From: Closterium sp. NIES-65
Lineage: Eukaryota; Streptophyta; Zygnematophyceae; Desmidiales; Closteriaceae
NCBI GenBank assembly: GCA_948144175.1
Contig: CANXME010002067.1
Span: 1,240,001-1,304,000, forward strand
Length of the DNA stretch: 64,000 nucleotides
Direction of reading: 5' to 3'
Positions 17,231 to 25,318 of this stretch are shown in pieces. The position numbers and the translations under genes are program-made. Position 1 is the stretch's first letter; every line of letters begins with the position of its first letter. A model generated the notes under the pieces. That model ran no database searches, was not told where the DNA came from, and was given only the letters and a program-made list of their open reading frames with translations.

Positions 17231-18511
17231 TTGAGCCCTGTGCTGGACGAGTGGAGTTGGGAGAAATATGCCGAGGAGTACGAACGCCGCATCGAAAGGA
17301 GACAGCAAGGGAGAGAGCCGCCGCCCCTGAAGGAGAGGATCTCCAGGCTATGGACACTCGAGGGGTCAGTGTGCGTGATGGAGCTCTACGGAGGCATCGG
17401 TACCGGGTTGGCGGCAGTGCTGAAGGCGGGATGCAGAGTGCGGAAATGGATTCATGTGGAACGAGACCCAGTGGTGCGGCGGATGGCTCAGCATCACGCA
17501 CGGCTGCTACTGGGAGAGTACCCGGAGCAGATAGCGGAGTCTGCTATCCCAGCCGAGGATGAAGAAGTGGTGGATGACGTGAGGACCATTACGATGGAGA
17601 AATTGGAGCAGTTGGGGCAGATCGACGTCATCATCGCGGGATGGGAATGTCAAGGGTACTCGCGCGCAGGAGCGGGGTGGGGGATGGATGATATCCGGGG
17701 GGCCTCTTTCCGGGATCTGAGGCGGGTACTGGAAATGGTCCAGACGAGGCAAGGGGAAGTGTTGTATATTCTGGAAAATGTGGACTTCGCAGAGGATTGC
17801 CGGGAACACGTGAGGAGGGCGTTTGCGGAGGTGGAGGCGGCCGTAGGTAGGGGGCAGGCGGTTGATGCAGCGCAGCTGGGGTCCAGGGCCCACCGACCGA
17901 GAAGAAACTGGCAGAACGGGATCTCGGACGCGAGCTTACGTCACGCGCTCGCTCAGATGCAACGGCCCGAACCCAGGCTGGTCAGTGACATCCTGGGTCC
18001 CAACCGGCTGCCCGCACCAGTCACCACTCCCGACCATCCGTCCCAATATCAGTGCAACGTGCCAGGGAAGCCGAGGCAGGCGCTGCCTACGCTCGTCTCC
18101 TACGTGGACGCGTACGGGTTCGTGATGGAGGAGGATCTGCCAGGTCCGGGAATGATCTACGATGTAGTGGGGAAGCAGTGGGAGCAACCTACGGCTGCCG
18201 AACGGGAGTTAGCCATGGGCCACAGCCTGGGAGCCAGAGCCCATCCTCGAGTGACGGAGCCCCAGAGACGCGCGGCGCTGGGCCGAGCTATGGATTTGAA
18301 CGTCATGACGTGGCTAGTAGAGACTATACGCATGCACTTGAAGCGGAAAGAGCTCCAACGCGGCATAGAAGTCAGCGAGCTGTACCAGGAGGAGGAGGAG
18401 GCCAAGATGAAGCGGCGCCAGCTGCAAGCGATAGAAGAACAAGAAGAGGCGCAGATTTTAGAAGGATGGGCCTACATGGCCGTGGGAGTAGCAGAGAGAG
18501 GCGCGGATTAA
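17231..18511 (+). CDS. C5 cytosine DNA methyltransferase domain carried by the gypsy element
   Basis: Up to 426 residues, same frame as Gag-protease after TGA; the first ATG is codon 50 (17378), but that would cut into motif I, so fusion to upstream coding sequence is likelier. Motif I MELYGGIGTGLAA (residues 50-62) binds AdoMet. Motif IV is AGWECQGYS with catalytic Cys140, where the usual Pro before Cys is Glu. Motif VI is LENVD (181-185). Motif VIII is GSRAHRPRRNW. A motif IX/X-like ending (PTAAERELAMGH, then GRAMDLNVMTWLV) closes the catalytic domain. Spacing and the GIGTGL...DVRTIT pattern recall DNMT3/DRM types by eye. The frame ends TAA at 18509 and resumes as RT in the same frame. Methyltransferase genes in gypsy elements are reported from a charophyte, and purified retrotransposon DNMTs methylate CG de novo. 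Whether this copy is expressed is unknown. Confidence 0.9.
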   Translation: MSPVLDEWSWEKYAEEYERRIERRQQGREPPPLKERISRLWTLEGSVCVMELYGGIGTGLAAVLKAGCRVRKWIHVERDPVVRRMAQHHARLLLGEYPEQIAESAIPAEDEEVVDDVRTITMEKLEQLGQIDVIIAGWECQGYSRAGAGWGMDDIRGASFRDLRRVLEMVQTRQGEVLYILENVDFAEDCREHVRRAFAEVEAAVGRGQAVDAAQLGSRAHRPRRNWQNGISDASLRHALAQMQRPEPRLVSDILGPNRLPAPVTTPDHPSQYQCNVPGKPRQALPTLVSYVDAYGFVMEEDLPGPGMIYDVVGKQWEQPTAAERELAMGHSLGARAHPRVTEPQRRAALGRAMDLNVMTWLVETIRMHLKRKELQRGIEVSELYQEEEEAKMKRRQLQAIEEQEEAQILEGWAYMAVGVAERGAD

Positions 18512-21480
18512 GGGGTACTACATCTGGACGGAGAGCTGCCAGCCCCCGCGGAGAAGCCAAGGCAGGAAAGGGGCCCTGATGACGACTGGCCCATTGGCAC
18601 AGGAATGGGGGCAGGAGCGGTGCGAGCGCTGCAGGAAGTGCTGAGAACGCACCGCCAGACGTTCGCTTATACCCTGCAGGAGCTGGGTTAGTGCAACACG
18701 CATCAGATGCAAGTGAAGCTGACGATAGAAGTACCCATATACCAGAGGAAGCGGAGGATGAGTCCCGGGGACCTAGATATGTGCACGGAGAAGTGTGCCG
18801 AGCTGTTGGCTGTGGGCCTCATACAGAACTCGGACAGTGACTATGCAGCCGCAACGGTAGTGGCTGCATGGAAAGATCTCACGGGGGAGGTGTCAGCCAG
18901 GAGGATGTGTGGGGACTACCGAGGGCTTAACAAAGTGACGGTGGCGGATCGGTACCCCATGCAATCCGCAGAGGAGATATTCGATCCGCAGAGGATGTGT
19001 TCAGCACGCTGGATCTCCGCCAGGGGCTCAACCAGATACCTATTCGGGAGGAGGACCGCAAGAAGACAGCATTCCATGGGCCGGACGGATTACACGAGTG
19101 GAAGTTCATGCCCTTCGGCATGAAGAACGCGCCGGCTTTGTTTCAAAGGGTGATGGACTCAGTGCTGAGGAATGTCCCGGCGGCAGCCTACTACATAGAC
19201 GACGTGGTGGTGTTCAGCGCCTCCGATGAGCAGCACGTGAGGGACGTGCGCGACACGCTGGCGGCTATACGAGAGGCAGGACTAACCTGCCATCCGAAGA
19301 AGTGCAGTTTTGGCAACAGTACGGTGAAGTATCTAGGGTTCGAGGTACAAGGGGGGCGACTGAGCATCCAACAGGCGTAAGTTGAGGTGCTGGACCGAGT
19401 CCCCGCCCCCAAGGATCGTAGCACGCTGCGGGCGGTGCTAGGCTTCCTCAATTAGTACCGCAAGTTTGTACCCAACTTCAGTCGCACAGCCGCGGTATTG
19501 AATAAGCTGTTGAGGGAGGAGCAGCCATGGCAGTGGGGGGAGGCGGAGCAGGGGGCATTCAAAGCCCTACTGAAGGCTGTGAAGACCGGGACTGTGCTCA
19601 CTCTGCCCAACAAAGAGGATCCTTTCACACTCTACACAGACTGGAGCAGTGCCGGGATGGGAGGTATCCTATGCCAAGAACGGGAAGGACAGGAGATGGT
19701 AGTGGCGTTTGCGAGCAGGAGCTGCAATCCAGTAGAAGCCAACTACAGCTCCTATGAGGGGGAAGGGCTAGCAGCGGTGTGGGCCATCACTCATTTCCGG
19801 GTCTACCTGCAAGGGAGACCGTTCACATTAGTCACAGACCATCAACCTCTGACATGGCTGATGACTAACCAGGCTTTGACAGGGAGGAATGCCCGATGGG
19901 CGATGAGATTGCAGGAGTATGAGTTCAAGATTTGGCACCGAGCGGGGAAAATGCTGCAGCACGTGGACGGGCTCTCGCGTAACCCGCCCCCTACGAGCCC
20001 AGAGGCGTGCCTGGTGGCAATGGCCCACGAGATTGACGGAGAAGGAGCGAAGCAGCAGGCACAACGAGGAGCTGACGACATCAGGGAAGACGACGAGACT
20101 CTGCAGTGGATCCAGGGAAAGACGTCCGAGGCAGAGACAGTGAGTGAGAGAGCCAGGGCCAGAGGGCTGCATTATCGGTGGTTCCAAGGTCAACTGCAGA
20201 AGACTACCAAGGAAGGGTGGAAGCTAGTCCCTAGGCGAGAAGAGTGGGAGGAGATAATCGCAAAGCTGCATCGGCAGTTGGGGCATTACGGCAGCCTGCG
20301 GACAAGCCAGCTGATAGAGACAGGCTGGTGGTGGGCAGGCATGAGAGGAGACATCAAAGCTTGGGTGAGCTCGTGCGAGCTATGCAGCCGGAACAAAGCG
20401 GAGCTCGAGAAGGGAAGGGAGGAGCTTCAGTCGTTACCTATCAGGGGAATAGGGTTCCGTTGGTCCCTAGATCTGGCAGGAGAGATGCCGCTCAGCCGAA
20501 GGGGGAAGAAGTTCATTCTGATAATGATTGAGCACGGCAGCAAATGGGTGGAAGTCAAGGCCCTGCCGAGCAAGAGCTCAGCCAAGATAGCCGAGGCATT
20601 CGAGGAGCAAGTGCTGACACGCTTTGGAGCCTGCGGAGAAGTACTGACGGACCAAGGCACTGAGTTCTTGGGTGAATTTGAGAAGTTACTGAAGGCGAGT
20701 GGCATTACTCACCGGCGGACCTCACGGTACCATCCGCAGAGCGACGGCCTGACAGAGAGGTTTGTGCAGACTATGAAGCGAGGACTAAGGGCATACGGAG
20801 AGAAGTTCAAGCGAGATTGGGATGCAAGGCTACCCTGGGTGGCGGCAGGATACCGATTTAGTAAGCAAGCGGCCCTAAAAGACTTCTCCCCTTACTACCT
20901 GCTGCTAGGAAGGGAACCCATCCTACCGGTGGATGCGCCACGGCTCTTGACGGGGGTGGTCAGGGCCGACACAGCGGAGGCTTGGGTGGGGTTAGCTGAG
21001 GCGCGGGCGCAGTACCAACGGGAGATGCTGCCAGCGGCACTCGAGAACCTGCAAGTGGCACAGCTCAGGGATGCCCAGCGCTACAAACGGAGGAGAGAAG
21101 AGCAGACAGAGAAAAGGGGGCCACAGTTGGGGGTGGGAGAGGAAGTGTATGTCAAACAGGTGAGGCAGGACATGCTGGACATAGGACTAAGCGTCGAGCG
21201 GTGGAGAGTGAAAGAAGTGAAGGATTCAGGCGTGGTGGTGCTAGTCGGGGAGAAGGGCCAGGAGAAGCGGGACCATCGGACGAACGTGGCGCAAGCCAGG
21301 CCCCTTACAATGGCCCCATCAGTAAGGAGGAGCCTCAGGAAGGAGAAGGGAGGGCAGCCTTTCTACCAGGAGGTCCATCGGCGACAAGGGACTGAACCAG
21401 TGCCGAGGAGGGGGCAAGTAGGAAAGGCAGAACCAAAGACCCAAGGCTTGGGGAGGGAGCTAAGGAACTTGATGGGCTGA
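18512..21480 (+). pseudogene. Gypsy pol: reverse transcriptase, RNase H, integrase
   Basis: RT begins in the methyltransferase frame (RMCGDYRGLNKV, 18901-18937), shifts frame near 18985 at a short GATCCGCAGAGGA duplication, and continues with FMPFGMKNAPALFQ and the catalytic YIDD (19192-19203). In-frame stops follow at 18689 (TAG), 19378 (TAA, where Lys is usual) and 19453 (TAG, where Tyr is usual). From 19498 the frame is open to 21480. RNase H has YTDWSSAGMGG and TDHQPLTWL. Integrase has the HHCC finger (HRQLGHYGS ... CELC) and a DDE core (LDLAGE, TDQGTEFLGEF, LTERF). The C-terminal tail ends GRELRNLMG within repeat B1. The stops replace residues of different kinds, so they are mutations rather than a changed genetic code. 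Confidence 0.9.
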
Positions 21481-21550
21481 TGAGATATAGCAGGGAGGCA
21501 TGGAGGACAGCACCGACACACGAGGGCAGAGGGGAAGAAAGATTCCGACA
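21418..21550 (+). repeat. Gypsy repeat B1, overlaps the pol 3' end
   Basis: 133 bp from GTAGGAAAGG to CCGACA, repeated at 21931-22063 with one C/T difference. Contains the last codons of integrase, its stop, and a polypurine tract. Confidence 0.9.
21522..21542 (+). promoter_or_regulatory. Polypurine tract upstream of gypsy A2
   Basis: A 21-nt all-purine run except one C (GAGGGCAGAGGGGAAGAAAG), 10 nt before A2. This is the expected place for plus-strand priming. The second copy lies in B2. Confidence 0.6.
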
Positions 21551-21552
21551 GC

Positions 21553-21930
21553 TGTCATGTTTTTAATTGCTAAAATAGCGTAGGCAGGGACAATATAAAA
21601 TCATGACAGATTACAGTAGTGAGTAGAGTTACAAAGGAGTTAAAGGAACCCCGCGCAATCAAGGCGGGGGAAACGAGGAGACATAGCGAAAGCGGGTATC
21701 CGTTGTGGAGCAACGGTAACCCGACCCTACTACTTAGGCAAGCAACCGAAGTAGGTTCAATTGCTTGCTTGTTTGTTTCCACTCTTAGCCAAAGATTTGT
21801 TACTCCCTATTGCTGCTTTCGTAGAGGAGCCAACCACAGCAAGCCCAAGTGAATTGTTGAAAAGGGGTTTGATCGGCAGTCAGCCGAGTTAGGTTTTCCT
21901 AGCCAAGATCTAGTAGCTAGGAACTTTCAA
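21553..21930 (+). repeat. Gypsy terminal repeat A2 (3' LTR)
   Basis: 378 bp, identical to A1 by eye. Joined to B2 through CAA, which is also shared by the A1 end and the B1 start, a microhomology junction. Confidence 0.92.
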
Positions 21931-22063
21931 GTAGGAAAGGCAGAACCAAAGACCCAAGGCTTGGGGAGGGAGCTAAGGAACTTGATGGGCTGATGAGATA
22001 TAGCAGGGAGGCATGGAGGATAGCACCGACACACGAGGGCAGAGGGGAAGAAAGATTCCGACA
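21931..22063 (+). repeat. Gypsy repeat B2, outer end of the element
   Basis: Second copy of B1 lying outside the A2 repeat, ending GACA directly before the GTGC target duplication. It is therefore inside the integrated unit. Confidence 0.85.
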
Positions 22064-22770
22064 GTGCTCGCACGCATTTTTAGTGGCTCCGCTCGTCGCG
22101 GAGCAGCAACCTCTTGCCTCTCCTCTGTATCACTCCCTGCGCCGCGTCTCATGCTCGTCGCGGGGCAGCTACTAAATCCCGCCGCGTTTCCCACGCCTCT
22201 CGCCTCCCAACTCCCACTCTCCCCTCTCGCTTCTCACCACACATTTCAACTCGCTCCGCTGTAGACGCCGCTCCTGCGCCGCCGCGTCTCATGCCCGTCG
22301 CAGAGCAGCTACTAAATCCCGCCTCGTTTCCCAGACTAGGCCCAGACTACGCCCAGACTTCTCCCAGACTTCTCCCTTCCCACCAATCACCACGATGGTG
22401 CTCGCCCGCATTCTCGCGGGCTCCGCTTGTAGTGGAGCAGCCAGATCCCGCCCCCCCTCGCCTCTCGCCTCTCCACGCCCATTCTCCCCTCTCGCCTCTC
22501 CACGCCCATTCTCGCCTCTCGCCTCTCCACGCCCATTCTCCCCTCTCGCCTATCACCCCACTTTTCAACTCGTTCCGCTGCAGTCCCCACTCCCTGTGCC
22601 GCGTCTTGTGCTTGTAGTGGAGCAGCAAGATCCTGCCCCGTTTCCCTCGCCTCTCGCCTCTCGCCTCTCACCACCCATTTCCACTCACTCCGCTCCACTC
22701 CAGACACCACTCCCTGCGCCGCGTCTCCCGCTTTTCGCGGAGCAGCAGCGCTCCTCTCTCTAGCGGGGAT
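22064..22770. repeat. Degenerate tandem array, units about 120-190 bp
   Basis: Repeated blocks GCTCGCACGC, GGAGCAGC, CTCTCGCCTCTCCACGCCC and GCGCCGCGTCTCATGC recur four or more times. Continuation of the array at 14060-14390. A 26-bp CTCTCC-type sub-repeat lies at 22464-22560. No gene. Confidence 0.75.
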
Positions 22771-23520
22771 GCCGCCGCCGCTGCCGTTCGCAGCAGCGGC
22801 TGCTGCTGCTTCGTCGACGACGCTAGCAGGAATAGGCGGCGCAGGGTCGCCCGGGCCTACAGCGACAGCTGCTGCTGCTGTTGCGTGATCGTCAACGCTT
22901 AGGAGTCGACAGTTAGGGTCGCCCAGGCAGGCCTATATTGTGCTGCTGCTGTTGCTTTGTCTTAGATGCCAGCAGGAATAAACGGTGCAGGGTCGCCTGG
23001 GCAGGGTCGCCCGGGCAGGGTCGTCCGGGCCTATATCGCTGCTGCTGCTGCTGCGTGATCGTCAACGCTGGCAGGAATAATAGGCTAGCAGGAGTCGCCG
23101 AGGCAGGAGTCGCCGAGGCAGGAGTCGCCGAGGCAGGAGTCGCCGAGGCAGGAGTCGCCGAAGCAGGAGTCGCTGAAGCAGGAGCCGCCGAGGCAGGAGT
23201 CGCCGAAGCAGGAGTCGCCGAGGCAGGGTCACCAAGGCAGGGTCACCGAGGCAGGGTCGCCGAGGCAGGGTCGCTGAGGCAGGGTCGCCGAGGCAGGGTC
23301 GCCAAGGCAGGGTCGCCGAGGCCGGTTCGACCTGACCTGACCCGACCCGACCCGACCCCGTGTTTTGGCCGAGGGGCCAGGCAGGGTCGCCGCTCCACTG
23401 GTGGGCTCAACCCGACCCAACCAGGTAGGCTCGACCCGACCCAACCAGGTAGGCTCGACCCGACCCAACCAGGTGGGCCCGAACCAACCCAGCCAGGTAG
23501 ACCCGACCTAGCCTGACCCC
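22771..23520. repeat. Compound tandem repeats, GTCGCCGAGGCAGG type
   Basis: 22790-23090 has two to three degenerate units with GCTGCTGCTGCTGCGTGATCG and GGGTCGCCCGGGCAG. 23090-23330 has about 16 units of a 15-mer GCAGGAGTCGCCGAG and its derivative GCAGGGTCGCCGAG. 23335-23520 has units of GACCCGACCCAACCAGGTAG. Open frames across these are repeat artefacts. Confidence 0.85.
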
Positions 23521-23639
23521 TTTCTGGTGGGCTCAGGTCGGGTGGGGTCGTGTGGGGTAGTGTGGACACATAAGAGTGTGTCATGTGTGTGTTTTGTCCA
23601 TCCTTGTGAGTCCAGATGTTATGTGTGCTTCTCTTCCCC

Positions 23640-24790
23640 TGCTGCAGGCATGGAGAAGGAGCACAACGGCATCACAGCTGCTATTCCCAGTGATGCATGT
23701 GTCTTATACATGTCCGTGTGTCTCTGTGTCTCCACACGTGTCTGCCCCTGCAGGCACGGAGCAGAAGCACAACGGCATCATCAGGTAGGCAGGGAGGAAG
23801 CTGCTGCACCCAGTGATACACAAGTGTGCATTATGTGTGTCTATGTGTGCGCGTTTCACCCCTGCAGGCACGGAGCAGGAGCACAACGGCATCATCAGGC
23901 AGGGGGCGGAGCTGCTGTACTCATTTGTGGCTATGTGTGTCTAATGCGTACAGGCATGGAGAAGTAGCACAACAGCACCATTAGGCAGGCAGGGGGCGAA
24001 GCTGCTGTATACAACGTGTGTTTCTGTGTGTACATTCCTGCCTCTGTGTCGTTGTGTTTCCCCTGCAGGCACGGAGCAGAAGCACAACGGCACCATTAGG
24101 CAGGGGGCGGAGCTGTTGTTCTCATGGCTACACATGCGTTATGTGCACTGATGCCCGTCTGTCCATTTGTGTTTATGTGTGTCGATGCATGCGTACAGGC
24201 ACAGAGCAGGAGCACAACGGCAGTATCAGGCAGGCAGGGGGCGAATCTGCTGTATGCAGTGATACACGTGTGTTCTGTGCATCGACGCATGTCTGTGTGC
24301 CTATTTGTGTGCATGCACGCAGCAGGAGCACAACGGCATGATCAGGCACTTATGCATGCCCGTGTGTCTATCGGTGTGTCCAGGCACGGAGCAGGAGCAC
24401 AACGGCATCAACAGGCAGGGAGCGAAGCTATTGTATGCGGTGATACACGTGTGTTCTGTTCGTACACATCTGCCTATGTGTCTTTGTGTTTTGAGACGTC
24501 TTAATCTAAACTCACTCGTTTCACCTGCAGGCGCAGCGCAGGAGCCGCATCAACATGCAGGCAGGGAGCGAAGCTGCTGTATGCGTATGCAGCTGCAACA
24601 GTGCCCTGCCCAGGCTCACTGTCCTCACATGCAAGGCGTATGGGGGTGCGTATGATGGGCCGAGGGGCACAAGTGATTGTCGGTACTTGGGGGTTGTATG
24701 GTGCTGGGTGTGCTGCTGTACGCCCATGCAGAGGCCACGGTGCCCAAGCTCATGATCGTCACCCGCAAGGGCGTATGGGGTAGGGGGGAC
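23640..24790 (+). pseudogene. Array of exon fragments of a propionyl-CoA-carboxylase beta-type carboxyltransferase
   Basis: Around ten copies begin with an acceptor-like CAG and a GC(A)CGGAGCAGGAGCAC block. They encode EQEHNGIIRQGAELLY-type sequence, near 23648, 23755, 23868, 23955, 24069, 24199, 24322, 24384 and 24531. The longest (24531-24665) runs on to RQGAKLLYAYAAATVP and, after a frameshift, LTVLTCKAYGGAYD. Another at 24712-24775 reads AEATVPKLMIVTRK. These match the oxyanion and biotin-carboxyl-transfer region of PCCB (GIIRHGAKLLYAYAEATVPK, KAYGGAYD). No complete reading frame with splice phases can be assembled here, so I call it fragments or a pseudogene. Same exon-multiplication style as the YebC-like gene. 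Confidence 0.6.
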
Positions 24791-24932
24791 ACATGATGAC
24801 CACGGTGCGATAAGCAGATTTTTTTATCGACTCAAAATCGACTTGATCAAGGGCGTATGGGGCAGGGGGGACACATGACGACCACGGTGCGTGAAGCAGG
24901 ATGGGGCATATGAATTCTATGCATGCGGTTAT
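24791..24932. repeat. Direct repeat around a palindrome-derived junction
   Basis: GGGGGACACATGA-GACCACGGTGCG occurs at 24785 and 24868. Between the copies is TTTTTTATCGACTCAAAATCGACTTG, a decayed palindrome-type junction (24822-24845). Confidence 0.65.
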
Positions 24933-24935
24933 AAG

Positions 24936-25128
24936 GTGGTGGTGGTGGTGGTGGTGGTGGTGGTGGTTGGTGGGTGGGTGGTTGGTGGGTGGGTGGTTGG
25001 TGGGTGGGTGGTTGGTTGGTGGGTGGGTGGGTGGGTGGGTGGGTGGGTGGGTGCGTGCGTGCGTGCGTGCGTGCGTGGGTGAGTGGGTGGGTGCGTGGGT
25101 GGGTGGATGGGTGGGTGGGTGGGTGGGT

Positions 25129-25197
<69 letters not shown>

Positions 25198-25240
25198 CAT
25201 GTGTGTCTGTGTGTCTGTCTGTGTGTGTGTGTCTGTGTGA
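24936..25240. repeat. Compound microsatellite (GGT)n, (GGTTGGTG)n, (GGTG)n, (GT)n
   Basis: Continuous purine/pyrimidine-biased run. A pure GT tract of about 33 units lies at 25131-25196, followed by degenerate GTCT. Confidence 0.95.
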
Positions 25241-25247
25241 TATACGG

Positions 25248-25285
25248 TACGCCTTTGCAGAGGCCATGGTTCCCAAGCAAATCGT
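25248..25285 (+). pseudogene. Stray carboxyltransferase exon fragment
   Basis: TACGCCTTTGCAGAGGCCAT encodes YAFAEAMVPK, matching the AYAEATVPK segment of the PCCB-type copies upstream. It lies between the GT microsatellite and the TMEM234-like gene end. Confidence 0.5.
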
Positions 25286-25318
25286 TTAACTACTGTTGTT
25301 GGTATCAAGCATAACTCG

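Larger units (their letters stand above)
14391..22063 (+). mobile_element. Ty3/gypsy retrotransposon encoding a C5 DNA methyltransferase
   Basis: 7673 bp including a nested TRIM. Order: repeat A1 (14391-14768), Gag-protease, DNA methyltransferase, RT, RNase H, integrase, repeat B1 (21418-21550), A2 (21553-21930), B2 (21931-22063), all within GTGC duplications. A1 and A2 are 378 bp and identical by eye. B1 and B2 differ by one base. The termini TGTC...GACA are inverted. A polypurine tract (21522-21542) precedes A2, but no TGG-type primer-binding site follows A1. The pol frame is broken by stops at 18509, 18689, 19378 and 19453 and by a frameshift near 18985, so this copy cannot make a full polyprotein even though its long repeats are identical. 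Confidence 0.9.

Noticed and set aside
17219-19455. Stop-codon reassignment (TAA/TAG/TGA read as sense)
   Set aside because: Stops replace Lys, Tyr and unknown residues rather than one amino acid, and host exons use TAG as a normal stop.
14391-22063. DIRS-type element, given the split direct repeats
   Set aside because: The pol has an HHCC/DDE integrase and the element has a target duplication. No tyrosine recombinase is present.
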